A DNA stretch of 64,000 nt from Symbiodinium sp. CCMP2592 (GCA_905221615.1 CAJNDT010005869.1:795733-859732); one strand, 5' to 3'. Numbered from the stretch's first letter, positions 21,771 to 33,549 are shown. Numbers and translations: made by a program. The notes: generated from the letters alone by a model not told the origin.

Positions 21771-22073
21771 GGAAAGCTTGGGCATTGATGCAACGATCAA
21801 GGAACTGAGCCGTATGCTATGCATTAGTCTTCAACGCCTGTGCCTCTTGCCAAGTTAGCATCGAGAGCATGGGCTTTTGGCCCTTTAAAGGTTGACACTT
21901 GGACCCCTAAAGCCCCGTGGAACGGAACCTTAAACCAGACCATGCAAGACAGATATAAGACGGAAATTGCATACAGGCCCTTTGCTTGTGGGAAGCTGCA
22001 TGAACGTCGGTGCAAGTATCTTCGTTGACATGCACAAAAACCTATGCTTGGGCTTGTAGTCAAGAATTTCCCG

Positions 22074-22077
<4 letters not shown>

Positions 22078-22119
<42 letters not shown>
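22078..22119. repeat. (TG)n microsatellite
   Basis: About 21 uninterrupted TG dinucleotides. Confidence 0.95.
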
Positions 22120-22121
<2 letters not shown>

Positions 22122-23049
22122 CGTTGGACTACTAGCACCGGCAACATGTAAGTGGACCGGCTTTCCTGCACAGTTCGTTTCGGCTTGCTTGCTTGGAGCA
22201 ACTCGAACACAACCACTAATCTGTGCCTTTTGGGTTACAACTACTGGTGCTATTGCTGCAAGACAGAATCCTTCAACGATGGAAATGTTTATCTGTTCAT
22301 CCTGTAAACACCATAACTACAGAAAGCTGGTTTAAATTCCAATACATGCGCTTACAGGTTGCCTAATGTCTTCAAGCTGAACAGCTAAACATTCCCATCC
22401 TTGAAGGATTCACGCTTTATTGCCTTGAAGGCAAGATTGCATCCTGCAAGTCTTTGGTGGTTTGTATGTAAACTTTGATATTGGAAAGATTTATTAGTAT
22501 GGACCCATCTAATGCTCTTGGCATTGGTTGTATCCAAGCATCTAAAAACTGAACAGGAAGAGTATTGTGAATGGTGCCTCTCTTGCAAAATTATAAGTTT
22601 GAGGCGGGGGACAAATGAAGGATCTTTGCTGGTGCTCCAATGCGGCAAGCGGACTGTCTCAAGCAGCCCGATACCGAAGATGTTAGAGTTTGAAGTTTAG
22701 GATTTTGGGTTTAGGGCTATGAGTCTATGAGTTCGGGTGCTGTGTTCGTTAGTGTCAACGAGTCACGGGCCATTGCGGCCACTGCAAGCCGGAGATCTGG
22801 CAAGCAGCAAAATGCACTCGGAGATAACGCAGCCAGGCGTCGGGGACTCCAATCGTTTCCATTAGAACCGACGTCTTGATTTGGGATCCTTTTAATCGAT
22901 GTGTTTTCGGGTTCATAGAACACGTTGGTCTTTGAGCGCAACGGTGATGTTGGAAGAAGTGGTTGGCTTCATAGCGTCGGCAGATATTGGTGGCTCCGGT
23001 TTAGCGGCACTGGGTTGCGAAGCAGCTTGTCAGAGGCTGAAAGCAGCAA
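22120..23049. other. No gene recognised
   Basis: AT-richer sequence with one telomere-like heptamer near 22705. Short frames on both strands lack motifs. Confidence 0.4.
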
Positions 23050-23142
23050 CCCTTAATAAGGACCCCTAGGTGTAGAACCGTAGTATAGCTATTATATACC
23101 CATTATATAGACATTTTAGGGTAGGGGTCCCTCTTAAGGGTC
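23050..23142. mobile_element. Foldback element
   Basis: Arms ACCCTTAATAAGGACCCCTA and TAGGGGTCCCTCTTAAGGGT enclose a TA-rich centre (ATAGCTATTATATACCC). 93 bp. The outer sequence resembles family A/B termini (GGACCCCTA), but the interior differs. Confidence 0.6.
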
Positions 23143-23360
23143 CCACCGTTTGTCCTTGGAGTTTGAGGTTGGCAGTATAGGTCGGTGGCGAATTGTCAAA
23201 GATAGCCGGCACAATGCAGATCGGGTTGCTTTAATAATCATAGACAAGACGGCTTGAGGACATTGGAGAAGTCAGTTTCTTGCCTTTATGGACACCGCTA
23301 CGATCGCTCCGGTTTGGTCGCTGCTTCTGTTATTGATGTTAAACGCTAGTCCCTAAGCCC

Positions 23361-23560
23361 TTAAGCCCTAAACCTAAGCATGGCGCCCGCCATTGGTGTT
23401 GGTGAAAGTGTGGTGGTGGTGGCAGTGGTTGTGATGTTCTTGTTTTCGGTTGTGATTGTGTGCTGCTGCTGCTGCTGCCGCTGCTGTTGTTTTGGGTGCT
23501 GGTGCTGCAGTGCTGATGCTGGTCTTGCTGTGCTCCCTGTCGTTGTCTCCGTCACTATGT
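23361..23560. repeat. CTG/GTG-rich microsatellite patch
   Basis: TGGTGGTGG near 23413 and (TGC)n near 23460-23500, with interruptions. Val/Cys-rich and Gln/Thr-rich open frames across it are repeat-driven. Confidence 0.8.
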
Positions 23561-23984
23561 TTATCATCGCTCAGGCTTCCGATATCGTTATAACCGTTAG
23601 CGTAGTTTTTTCTGATTCTGGTTGTTTTATTTTCCTGTATACTCTGACTTGGACTCTGACGGTTACAGTTAACGTTCTCCTCATCGTTGCCGGTTTCGGA
23701 CCGGTTATCACTATAATCATGATGCTCACTGCTATATAGCTATTATCATCGACAATTATTTTTTATTTTTTCCGGCTTCTTAAGCAAACACAAGTTTGTT
23801 TCTGAGTGAGTCAATTGGCTTCCTGTTGTTCTACCTGGTTTCCTGCTGCTGTATGTCTACAAAATTGTTGTTTATTTGTTGTTGAAGTTAATAATTTTTA
23901 ATATTTAATCTTTTTAAATAGTTTTGGGTTGTGATTGAACAAAGAAGGGAGGCCGTAGTGACATGTTGACTTGCCTTGAGATCT

Positions 23985-24427
23985 TGCCCTTACCCACGCG
24001 GATCGACTGCCCTTCTCGGTTCGTGGGCACCGTTGGCCGGGTGTCAGGTGTTGAGTCGATGGTACCTGGACCGCCTTGGGGCCAACGTGCCAGGGCAGTG
24101 GCATATGACACCCGGGCACATGGGCTAAAGTGCCGGGTGGGGTGGTCCAGTGGTTGTGGCTTGATCTGTTCTCCCAACCAGGAGGGGAGGCCATCCATGC
24201 TTGTCACGTTAGTTAGGGAGCCTTGCGACTTGGATCGACAGAGGCAGAGTGCCACCTTACCCACACGGATCGACTGCCCATCTCGGTTCGTGGACACCGT
24301 TGGCCGGGTGTCAGGTGTTGTCGATGGTACCTGGACCGCCTTGGGGCCAACGTGCCAGGGCAGTGGCATATGACACCCGGGCACATGGGCTAAAGTGCTG
24401 GGTGGGGTGGTCCAGTGGTTGTGGCTT
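23985..24427. repeat. 178-bp direct duplication
   Basis: The segments 23988-24162 and 24255-24427 are nearly identical. Both run from TTACCCACGCGGATCGACTG through GTTGGCCGGGTGTCAGGTG and GTACCTGGACCGCCTTGG to GGTGGTCCAGTGGTTGTGGC. Differences are a few substitutions and a short indel near GAGTCGAT. The shared frames on both strands are not recognisable proteins. The spacer contains GGCAGAGTGCC (24243-24253), which links this block to the minisatellite downstream. Confidence 0.85.
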
Positions 24428-24800
24428 TGGGACGACGAAGATGAACAACAACGGCAGTTTGTCCTTCAGATGAAACCCCTCTCACTTGTTGCCATCCGTC
24501 TCGGTGGTCCGGGGGAGCTTCCTGACCTTGATGCTGGAGCAATACCTTTGACCGACCAGCTTCGTGCAAAGTTGGGGATGAATTCCAAATGGCAATAATT
24601 AATGGATCTTGAGGCGGGAAGGCAGAGTGCCAGCAGCTGGGAAGGCAGAGTGCCAGACGTTGTCGCGTCACCCAGCTGTACCCTGCTTCGCCTGCACGTG
24701 ATTCGCTTGACAGTGTGGTCAACGCAGAAAAGCGCAACATCCAGCAGTTCGTAGCCACTTCACGTGATTTGTGCATCCCTAATACTATCAAACCCTAAAA

Positions 24801-25535
24801 CTATGGCACTCTGCCTTCTAGCCCCAAACCCTAAATACTAAAGACCCTGAAACTCTAACCCTAACCCTTTCATTACCCTCAAACCCCTAATACTATGGCA
24901 CTCTGCCTTCTAACCCCAAACCCTAAATATACTAAAGACCCTGAAACTCTAACCCTAACCCTTTCATTACCCTCAAACCCCTAATACTATGGCACTCTGC
25001 CTTCTAACCCCAAACCCTAAATATACTAAAGACCCTGAAACTCTAACCCTAACCCTTTCATTACCCTCAAACCCCTAATACTATGGCACTCTGCCTTCTA
25101 ACCCCAAACCCTAAATATAATAAAGACCCTGAAACTCTAACCCTAACCCTTTCATTACCCTCAAACCCCTAATACTATGGCACTCTGCCTTCTAACCCCA
25201 AACCCTAAATATAATAAAGACCCTGAAACTCTAACCCTAACCCTTTCATTACCCTCAAACCCCTAATACATGGCACTCTGCCTTCTAACCTCAAAGACCC
25301 TGAAACTCTAACCCTAACCCTTTCATTATGGCACTCTGCCTTCTAACCCCCCTAAACCCTAAAAAACCCTAACCCTATTACCCTCAAACCCCTAATACTA
25401 TGGCACTCTGCCTTCTAACCCCAAACCCTAAATATAATAAAGACCCTGAAACTCTAACCCTAACCCTTTCATTACCCTCAAACCCCTAATACTATGGCAC
25501 TCTGCCTTCTAACCCCAAACCCTAAAGACCCTGAA
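24801..25535. repeat. 94-bp minisatellite, about nine units
   Basis: Each unit carries CTATGGCACTCTGCCTTCTA, a CCCCAAACCCTAAATATA segment, AAAGACCCTGAAACTCTAAC and CCTAACCCTTTCATTACC. Unit starts at 24801, 24893, 24987, 25081, 25175, 25269, 25327, 25398 and 25492 give a regular 94-bp period with two short units. About half of each unit is telomere-like (CCCTAAA/CCCTAACCC). The upstream flank carries GGCAGAGTGCC, the complement of the unit's GGCACTCTGCC, at 24621 and 24644. Confidence 0.95.
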
Positions 25536-25589
25536 ACTGTAAACCCTGTGCCAGGTCTTCTTCATCCTCGTCTTCTTGGAAAAAACCTT

Positions 25590-25930
25590 AAAAAATGAAT
25601 TTTTTTGTGTGTTTTAAAGTTTTTAAAAAATTTTAAAAGTTGTTTAAAGTCTTTAAAAGTCTTTCAAATTCTTTTTAAAGTTTGTAAAAGCTTTTAAAAG
25701 CGTTTAAAAGTCTTTTAAAGTCTTTTTAAAGCTTTTAAATGTATTTTAATGTTTTTAAAAGTCTTTTAAATATTTTAAAAGCCTTTTAAAGTTTTGAAAA
25801 GTCTTTTAAAGTTTGCAAAAGTCTTCTAAAAGTTTCTAAAAGTCTTTTAAAGTCTTCTAAAAGTTTTTAGAATGTTTTTTCTTGCATTTGAAAGTTTTTA
25901 AAAGTCTGTAAACGTCTTTAAAAGCCAACT
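25590..25930. repeat. AT-rich tandem repeat (TTTTAAAGTC type)
   Basis: About 25 imperfect 12-16 bp units such as AAAAGTCTTTTAAAGTTT. No gene. Confidence 0.85.
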
Positions 25931-27200
25931 CTGTCGAAAAAGCCCTGTGGATCTAAACCTTGTGGTTCTGGTTCGGTGCAAAAGGGCAATGATTAAATGC
26001 AAAACCTGAACTCCTGAAGCCCTAGAACCCTTAAGCCCTAAACCCCAAATCCCTAAACCACAAAGCCCTAAACCCTCCCCCACCCCCGCCCGTCGAAGTG
26101 TCATGAAATGAAAACGCTGTGCCCCCAAGCTCTCAGCACCAACCCCCCAAGATTGAGCCATGCTACCATCGCTATTGTTGTTATTGTTATTGTTTTCTTT
26201 ATCAGTCATCAGGATTAGTGGTGGTAGTATTTCTTTAGGGTTATTCGTATTTTATCGTTATTATTTTCACTACCATTATCATTGTCCTTATCACTGTTGT
26301 CACGATTGACATTGTTATCCTAAATAACCATTTCTTTTATGCATTGGTATTACTATGATTGTTTTAGAAATTAATTCTTGCAAATATTGCGATGGTTCCA
26401 GCTTCGTTTCATCTGGGAAACTGAACCTGAACCCTAAATGCTAAGCCCCAATTGATCATCACTTTTTTGAAGGCTGCGACCGTCACCAGCCCCAGTGCCT
26501 CGGCTAGCAGATGAATTTCACTCGAGTCGGGTCTGGGAGAAACCCCGCAAATGATCTTGCTTCTTGGGTCGATGTGTCTGGAGTTTTAAGAACCTCACAA
26601 AAACAAACAAACATCATGCAATGGTTTCATGATGGAGGCAGACCTTGCAAGACTAGGCACACCCAAACACCTCAGAACCCTATGATGATGAGGCAAGGTT
26701 CATATTGGGGCTTTCGTCAGTGTACAACGGGCTCCAACGAATTCTCGAAGGCGCCTTCCAGGAAGTCTTTCAACCACTCCGAAATTTAGAATGCATTATG
26801 CTGGACTTGAGGGGTTCAGGGTTTCCTGGTTGAGTCAAACGGAGCGTGGCCAACCCTCCTCTTAGGTTCCTTTGAAAACTAACCAAAAAGGGAAGCCATT
26901 TTATTCTAGGTTGCTGCTTTACTGGGCATCCTAGTAGTCCAATGACAACGTTTCGATCCGCGAGGGCGTGAGCCTCGAAGGCAGTGACAAGATCATGATA
27001 ATGAGGGAGTGTATTTACCAATGCAGTTCATGCACACCAAAACTCTCTTCTGATTTTGCAGCCTATATGTAGCTGGATAAGATTGTTGAGCCATGGTCTG
27101 GGGTTTAGGCACGAGGACACCGTCTAGTTGCAGAACAGCCAGTCGGAAAAGGCTCTGGCAGGGGGAACATGTTTAGAGTTTGAGGTTAGGGTTTAGGGTT
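25931..27200. other. Non-coding stretch
   Basis: Telomere-like units at 26030-26070, a TTATTG-rich patch at 26160-26330, and a right half-element (AAAAAGGGA... with TTACTGGGCATCCT ending near 26932) matching the right arm of the foldback at 32355-32463. No supported gene. Confidence 0.45.
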
Positions 27201-27211
27201 TAGGCAGAGGA

Positions 27212-27515
27212 GTGAGAGATGCAAATCGACGACGCATCGAGCTTACAGTGCTTCCAGCTGCTTACTTGGCCTGGCTTTCTATTGAACGCCGCGTTGCTCC
27301 ACACGGTCCTGAACGCTGCCGCAACGAAGGCACAGAGGATATGGAGGATTTGGAGGTGGCTGAGGCGGATGCCCATAAGAATCAGTTGCATTGCGTGCAA
27401 ACACCACCTTTGTCTTCGCCCACGATAGAGATCCCAGACTCGCCACCGGCAGATCCCGATGACGAATCCGACGTCAAAGCATTGCCTGCAATGCGACCGG
27501 GCTGGCTGCCGAGCA
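27212..27515 (+). CDS. Weak coding-like frame
   Basis: Reads ELTVLPAAYLAWLSIERRVA, CRNEGTEDMEDLEVAEADAH and SSPTIEIPDSPPADPDDESD. The acidic, Pro-rich middle looks like a disordered protein region. It ends in microsatellite-like sequence (CATGCATGCATG near 27542). No domain is recognised and no splice sites are convincing. It could equally be chance. Confidence 0.25.
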
Positions 27516-27579
27516 TGTACGTGCACACATACATGCAGCACGCATGCATGCATGAATGTATATGCTGACATTGTCACAA

Positions 27580-27655
27580 TACCATACCGCGCTGCAGCTG
27601 CCATACCACACCACGCCGTTACCATACCATACCACACCAGGCCGGATCATACCGT
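27580..27655. repeat. CCATA/CCACA short repeat
   Basis: ACCATACC and ACCACACC units repeated with interruptions. Confidence 0.7.
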
Positions 27656-27776
27656 ACCCGTGTGTACTTTGCGGACCATATTGGTCTGACATATACAAAG
27701 TGAGACATGCTGCCCTGCGCCCTCAGCTTGTGTCCGCGTCCGGATTCGTACCTGTGTCTCAGGGTCATGTATCTAC

Positions 27777-27900
27777 CGTAGGGGCCTAAATAATATTACC
27801 CATACGAAACCAAGAACCTAATTTTGGGGGTTCCTGAATGTAATCATAGTAGAATGGCCCCAAAACCCTATTTTACTTATTAAGGCATTAAGCCCCTACG
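27777..27900. mobile_element. MITE family A copy
   Basis: Termini CGTAGGGGCCTAAATAA and TTAAGCCCCTACG. The interior has TTTTGGGGGTTCCTGAATG and CCCCAAAACCCTATTTTACT. About 124 bp. Confidence 0.75.
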
Positions 27901-28359
27901 CCGATGGGTCTTCTTGTGACTGTTGCAACACTATATCTTGTAATTGCGGCCCGTTTCCCATGCGGAGCTCTTCAAACTAGGGTGGGAGGGTAACATGTTT
28001 ATGGATTATGGGCATGTTTGGGAGACCTATTCACGGAGAGCGTGGCAACCCACTGCCGCAACGCCTTACTTACCTCACTCAAATCCCAAGAAACTTAACC
28101 AGAATGAAGGCCTAAAGCCCAGACTAACACAACAAACAAGACGACTTGAAGAGTCACCTGTGATGAAACCCTAGCGGCCCTAAGTCCTGCACTTTCCAAT
28201 TCCCAGCCAAGAGACCGAAACCCCGAACCTCTTCCCCAAAACCCTTAAACCCTAAACCCCTAAGCCCTTTGATCAAACAAACCGTTAGCTCCCAAATGCC
28301 CAAGCCCGAACCAGGTCCACAGCCACTCCAGTGCCTCCATCGAGGCCAATCCGGTGTGG

Positions 28360-28462
28360 CACCGTAGAAGCATAAATTAGGTACCCATACTATTTTGGGG
28401 GTTCCTTACTGTAAGTATAGTCGATTGTACCAAAGCCCTATTCTAGTTATAAAGGCCCCTCT
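28360..28462. mobile_element. MITE family A copy
   Basis: The left terminus is diverged (AAATTAGGTACC). The interior matches the family: CATACTATTTTGGGGGTTCC, a TTACTGTAAGTATAG loop, AGCCCTATTCTAGTTAT and AAGGCCCC. Confidence 0.65.
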
Positions 28463-28733
28463 TGGTACCTAGGGTTTGGCACATCGCACATCGGGTCGCG
28501 ATAATTTAGGGGTTACGGTTTAGGCCTGGGGTGGGTTTAAGCTTGGGGTGCAACTTATGGGGTCGTTTAGGTTTAGAGTTTAGGTTGGGGTTTAAGGATC
28601 CCCATTTAGTCCCTATATGCTTAATTAATGGTATAGTGCATCAGCACACTGTTCCGATGATTTCGGCCCCTGTGCGTGACAGTGTTTTAACCTTTGCGGG
28701 GTTAGGATTTGCCTGGAAGATCATGGGGGTTAT

Positions 28734-28838
28734 TATAGTGGCCTAAAATTGGCTACCTCTAATGTTTTGGGCTTCCTTGTAATACATTTTTACAAAAATA
28801 TGCCCCAAACCGCGGTTCTACATAGAACGGCCCCTATA
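28734..28838. mobile_element. MITE family A copy, diverged
   Basis: Arms TATAGTGGCC and GGCCCCTATA, with an interior of TTTTGGGCTTCCTTGTAAT and ATGCCCCAAACC. More diverged than other copies. Confidence 0.5.
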
Positions 28839-30239
28839 TTACCGTGCGCCTATGAGTTACAGCAGGGTCTTTCGGCGTGGTATAGGTCGTGGTGCATAAG
28901 CCCACGAGGCCACAAAGCTTCAACCGTGCGTTGCAAAGGACCCTGGTCATGAGCATGCCCGAGCCCTGAATCCTAAAGTTAAGGTAGAAACCGAAAACCC
29001 TAAACCCTAAACCCCGTTTCCACCGAGCTCCTGGCCTAGTTCGATAGACGTAGAAAATTCAACGATCTTTTGTGACTTGCACGACGCTGTTTCAAGGATG
29101 TGATCGACCAGGTTCTAGCATTACCCTTTTGCCCTGTTTCTTTTTGGGTTCCCTTATGACAATCAAGAAGTCAAAGGGCACCCTCACTATTACGGGGCTA
29201 CTGGGGAACCTGACTTGGGCTATTTCAGGATACCGTAAACACTCCTTGCCTGGGTTTAGAGTTTTGGGTTTAGATTGTTTTGGTGGTTGCGAATTCACGG
29301 TGTGGGCTGTGGCATAACCCGGATAGAGTTACCCAGCACAGTGGCCACCGGGGTTCCATTCGATCTTCCAACTGCACAGCCTCAAGCTGTCAACGCTCAG
29401 ACGGCTTAGGGTCAATAGGGTTTGGGGGTTTAGAGCTCAGCATCGCGCCTGCCAATATGCCCGAAAAAAAGGGCCTTCAACCAATGGCAACAACCGCCAA
29501 GCACAGCAAAAGCATTACGCAGCCCGGAAGCCTTGAGAACGACCGCAAAAAAAGGAACCCGAAGTCACCAGAGTGTACACCCAGACTCTTTACAGCTTTG
29601 AGATGTTGTAGGGCATCAGCCCCAACCTCCAAAACTGCCACAGGACGTGGGTTTAGGATAGACGGGTTTACTGTAGGTTATTGTAGTATTCGGGAAAGCT
29701 TAAGATTAGAACTGCAGGCTTGCCCAACAACCTTCGAAACTCGGGTTGGCGTTTTTCTGATGGTGAGGGTGCATAGAGTTTAGGATTATACCCTGGGCCC
29801 CTAACATCAAAGTTACCTCTCCAAAGCTTGCAGCCGCTCCGAAGGGAATCGTCGGCTCTCGAATGAAGCGTCCGTACCTTAGGGTGTAGCTTGGGGCTGC
29901 GCCGGGGCTTAGGATTCGGGTGTAGAGTTTGCATTGGATGTAGGGCTCAGGGCTTAGCCGCGACGGTTTATAGATGTTTTAAGGTTAGGGCTTAGGGTTT
30001 AGGGGTTTCGGATTCGGGTACAAGGTTGTTCTATGGGTTGTTTTCGTACAGCTTCCTAGCTACTGCGCTACTTGGGTCTTGCAGGAATTGAGGGGATCTT
30101 CTGACAGACACCAACGTAGTCGTAGGAGCCTAGATTTCAGTAAGCAGTAAGGGGTGCTCCTTAGCCCTGAACCCACATTTTGTTTGAGAATCCCCGCTGT
30201 TCGCCTAAGAAGCCTTGGGAATGCCCCGGTTTAGGGTTT
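28839..30239. other. Non-coding stretch with telomere-like units
   Basis: CCCTAAACC units near 28996 and GGTTTAGGG-type units near 29255, 29415 and 29985. A 29280-29783 plus-strand frame has no motif and crosses telomere-like sequence, so I do not call it a gene. Confidence 0.45.
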
Positions 30240-30353
30240 CCTAGTAGTAGAGTAGGTAACCTTTAACCTTTTTGGGTAGCATAGTCCCTATATGTAGTCC
30301 CTATCTAACCAAAACGGTCAACCCTTAGTTCCCCATGATACCCGACAAGTAGG
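30240..30353. mobile_element. Foldback family E copy 1
   Basis: Starts CCTAGTAGTAGAGTAGG and ends CCCCATGATACCCGACAA with GTAGG. Inner inverted arms are AACCTTTAACCTTTTTGGG and AACCAAAACGGTCAACCC around a GTCCCTATATG-rich loop. Three other copies lie in the window. Confidence 0.75.
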
Positions 30354-30657
30354 GTTTGGGGTTCAGGCGAGCCTTCAACCCGAAGCTTCGCATCCGAAAG
30401 CCTCAATGCCCCAAGCACAAAGCCCCAAACCCCAAACCCTAAAACCTCGATATCTCAGCCCTAAACCCTGAACCAAGCAACAAAACATTAAAAGCCAAAT
30501 AAAGATAAAACCCACGTGGACTTCTTAGCCCTAAGCGCTCTGCCCTCGATCCCCATCCAGCATGAAGCCGCTAAACTTTAAACCGTTCAACTCGAAACTT
30601 CACCGAGGCCTTTAAACTCCGTAAGCTGAAGATGCACTCCCTGTTTGCATGCTGAAC

Positions 30658-30768
30658 CTAGTAGTAGAGTAGGTGACCATTAACATTTTTGGGTAGTATA
30701 GTCCCTATATAATCCGCATATAACCAAAAAGGTTAACCTTGAGCTCCTCATGATACCCGACAAGTAGG
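30658..30768. mobile_element. Foldback family E copy 2
   Basis: Same layout as copy 1: CCTAGTAGTAGAGTAGGTGA, TTTTTGGGTAGTATAGTCCC, AACCAAAAAGGTTAACC and ATGATACCCGACAAGTAGG. Confidence 0.75.
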
Positions 30769-31030
30769 TGAATCTAGAGCCCTTGATGAAATGCATACAC
30801 TTCCTCGCAAATCCTTAAAACGAAGCTCTAGGATGGAGGAGCCTGATTAAGAACCCTGGTCCTGTAGCACCAAAATATCCTTGGACTCTTTTAAAGAACT
30901 ATCTTGTAGGAATCCCATCAAGGCTCAGGCATATACCGCATATGCACCATGGAGTCTGGCTAGCACCCAGGTCATTCGATAGACGAGCGTCGGCATTCGA
31001 TGGACCAGCATCGGCGGATGTCGAGGCTTA

Positions 31031-31144
31031 TCTTACCTTTGGTTAGTTTTGGGGCGCATTATACTATAACTATAATAAGGAACCCCCAAAATAGCAAAGG
31101 TAATTATTTAGGCCCCTGCATGAATCTATTCTTGGGGCCTTAAT
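31031..31144. mobile_element. Composite or diverged foldback sequence
   Basis: CTTACCTTTGGTTAG opens it, followed by a GGGG-TATACTATAACTATAATA loop and GGAACCCCCAAAATAGC, then AAAGGTAA and AGGCCCC. It mixes family F-like outer arms with family A-like interior sequence. It is immediately followed by a complete family F copy. Confidence 0.4.
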
Positions 31145-31235
31145 CTTACCTTTGGTTAGCTCGAAATGGAGGAATGGGGTACCATTATAGCTACTATTAC
31201 TGCCATTCTTCCATTCCCTACGAACCAAAAGTAAG
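31145..31235. mobile_element. Foldback family F copy 1
   Basis: Arms CTTACCTTTGGTTAGCTCGA with AATGGAGGAATGG, and CCATTCTTCCATTCCCTACG with AACCAAAAGTAAG. The central loop is ACCATTATAGCTACTATTAC. The second copy is at 45277-45367, with the loop region in inverted order. Confidence 0.75.
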
Positions 31236-32183
31236 TTCTGCGATACTCGAAGTTTTTCCCGGATCGGCGGGGAGCTTCGTAGGAGTTCTATTCATGGGGT
31301 TCTGTAGAAGAGTGATTCCATCTAGATTTGCGGCTTTTGTTCAAGTTTACAGCAGAAGCACCTATGTGGATACCATAACGCATGTCTGTCGAGACAGTTT
31401 CTTCCTGTTCTGATCACACAGTCAGTCTCGCTCAGACAGAAGCCCTGAACCCTAGAGACTGTAAGCCCCGGACTCCAGAACCGTAATGAAGCCCCCAAGC
31501 CATAGTGAACTCTGTGCACCCAGAGGTGTGTAAAACTGGGAGGGTTTTGTGCTCGTTGATCTTTCTAGCACAGAATCGTCTTGGGCTCCGAGCCCCAAGC
31601 CCTTAACCCTAGGCCCCTAAGCCCTACGGCCCCTGAACTCTGAGCCAGGAGCCCCATAAACCCTAGGTGCTATAGTCTCCTTAGGGTTTTTCTATTTTTG
31701 TTCATATAAAACCCAAGAGAATATTGAACATTACATTTTTATTATGGTTCTAAGGGAGGTATAGGGCAGGGTTCAGGAGCTTGGTTTCTAGGTTTCTATG
31801 GCCTCGGGGCCTTGAAAGCTTGCATGCTCGCCGGAACGGTGTGGTCGTACCGGTTTTCAGGTTCATGTCCCAAAGCCACTGAGTCAAATTAAGAATTTGC
31901 CTCCCCCCCCCCCATGAGCGCGAATGAAACCCACATGTTAAGAGTATAGCCCCTCGAAAACCCATATAAGACTCTGCAACTCCGTAAGCAAACAGGCAGG
32001 CTCAGGCTCCGATTCCACACCTTGGCGCCATACAACCTCGTAACACACCTATCATATATCCCCAAGGCTCCAAGTATGCAGATGGCAATTACCGACTCTT
32101 TGGGGTTTCATGCCTTTAAATCGTATCTACCTTGGGACATTTGGAGCCCCAGGGTATGCAGTATGTATCATCATAATCCTTAT

Positions 32184-32285
32184 GGGTGGTTTTCAAAGTG
32201 ATGGGCCCTTTTTGGGTCCTTATTATAGTACGGCACCTTAATATTTAGGGTACCCAAAAAGGGGCCATAATTTTGACAACCACCC
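32184..32285. mobile_element. MITE family C copy 2
   Basis: GGGTGGTTTTCAAAGTGATG on the left and CATAATTTTGACAACCACCC on the right. The interior (TATTATAGTACGGCACC, AATATTTAGGGTACCC) matches copy 1 in inverse orientation. Confidence 0.8.
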
Positions 32286-32354
32286 ATGTATGATGATCCC
32301 TATACATAAAAGGCCCCATGGAGCCGACATGGAACCCTTACGAAGCCTTATGCT

Positions 32355-32463
32355 AGGATGCCCAGTAGCAACCTTATTCCCTTTTTTGTAGTCCTAGGTT
32401 CCTTATAAAAGTTGCCCAATACCGAAAAGGGAGCCCTTTGAATTCCTAGGTTACTGGGCATCC
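32355..32463. mobile_element. Foldback family G
   Basis: Arms AGGATGCCCAGTAGCAACC and CTAGGTTACTGGGCATCCT, with inner TTCCCTTTTTTGTAGTCC and CCGAAAAGGGAGCCC. About 109 bp. A half-copy ends near 26932. Confidence 0.7.
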
Positions 32464-32487
32464 TCGTATAAGACCTTGATACAAGTA

Positions 32488-32589
32488 GCTAGTAGTACAG
32501 TAGGCAACCTTTAACCTTTTTTGTGTAGTATAGTCCCTATATAACCGGAAAGGTTAACCTTTAGCTCCCCATGATACCCGACCAGTAGG
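32488..32589. mobile_element. Foldback family E copy 3
   Basis: CTAGTAGTACAGTAGGCAAC at the left, ATGATACCCGACCAGTAGG at the right, and a shorter loop than copies 1 and 2. Confidence 0.75.
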
Positions 32590-32679
32590 AGTATAAGCAG
32601 CCCCTTTGAGACTCCAATCTTGAAGACCCTGGGCCCGGAACCCGGGCATACTTCTAAGTTTAAAGCTCCCGAAGCCCTG

Positions 32680-32765
32680 TTAGGGTTTAGGGTTTAGGGC
32701 TTGGGGTTTAGGATTTTTTAGTCTTGGGTTTAGGGTTTAGGGTTTACCTGAACCCCCCGAAACCC
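32680..32765. repeat. Telomere-like tract, both orientations
   Basis: GTTAGGGTTTAGGGTTTAGG is followed within 100 bp by ACCCCCCGAAACCC and CAAACCCTA, so the two orientations meet. More units lie at 32880-32910 and 33056-33085. Confidence 0.75.
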
Positions 32766-33282
32766 TGCAAACTCAAACCCTATAACTTCATGTCTTCAGC
32801 AGCCGCGAGGTCCGATGGCTTTGTGCAAACGATTCTGCCGCCGGACTACGAGAAGAGGCCCGGGATGTGGGTTCAGGTTTTGGGGTTTAGGGTTTAGGGG
32901 TGTTTTAATATATAAGCTATAGAGCAGACCCATGATTGTGATTAGTAAAACCCCCTATAAGAAAAGGCTCTATTAGGGTTTTGCAGAGCTTATACTATTG
33001 AGGGTTGTGGGGCTTCAGGGTTTTAGGGCTTTGGGATTCCAGGTTGCCACACTCGCACCCTAAACCCCAAACCCCTGAACCCTAAACACGATTACGACGG
33101 GGATTCGACTATCTCCCCTGGGACACCTCTCGAGGGTTAGGACAGAAAAGGCCGCAGTCGGGACCGAATCCATCCATTCCATTTTTGCGGGAGGCCGCCG
33201 ACTGGCACGTGCTGCACGTCGACGAATCGCCCCGTTTTGGAACCCGCAGTGCCGTCCACCTCAGTCACACCTTTGTGTGAAA

Positions 33283-33317
33283 TATAGGGGGCTAAATAAT
33301 TATCAATACTATCTGGG
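33283..33317. mobile_element. Left half of a family A MITE split by LINE-A
   Basis: ATAGGGGGCTAAATAATT followed by AATACTATCTGGG matches the left third of family A. The remainder of the same MITE resumes at 41386 beyond LINE-A. Confidence 0.75.
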
Positions 33318-33549
33318 AGGGCTCAGATCGCCGGCCAGCAAGGCAATAGGAACACTGACGCCACAGTGCAATACGCACGTCTCAGCCTAGGGCCCAACTG
33401 CAGCCATTGGACTGCACCCGCCTTCGCCCAACTGTCATCACCGCGAGAGACGGCGAAGAAGCAAAGCTCGTCGTCGAATCAGCGTTTCAGTTCGCAAGGG
33501 CGTTGCGCCCTCAGCCAAGGATCTCTCATTACTTCTTTGTCATCATTCA

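Noticed and set aside
23380-23739. 119-codon hydrophobic frame as a membrane protein
   Set aside because: Val/Cys runs come from a GTG/TGC microsatellite, and the remainder lacks consistent coding composition.
24801-25535. CRISPR-like array
   Set aside because: The 94-bp units are contiguous and nearly identical with no unique spacers, and the context is eukaryotic; it is a minisatellite.
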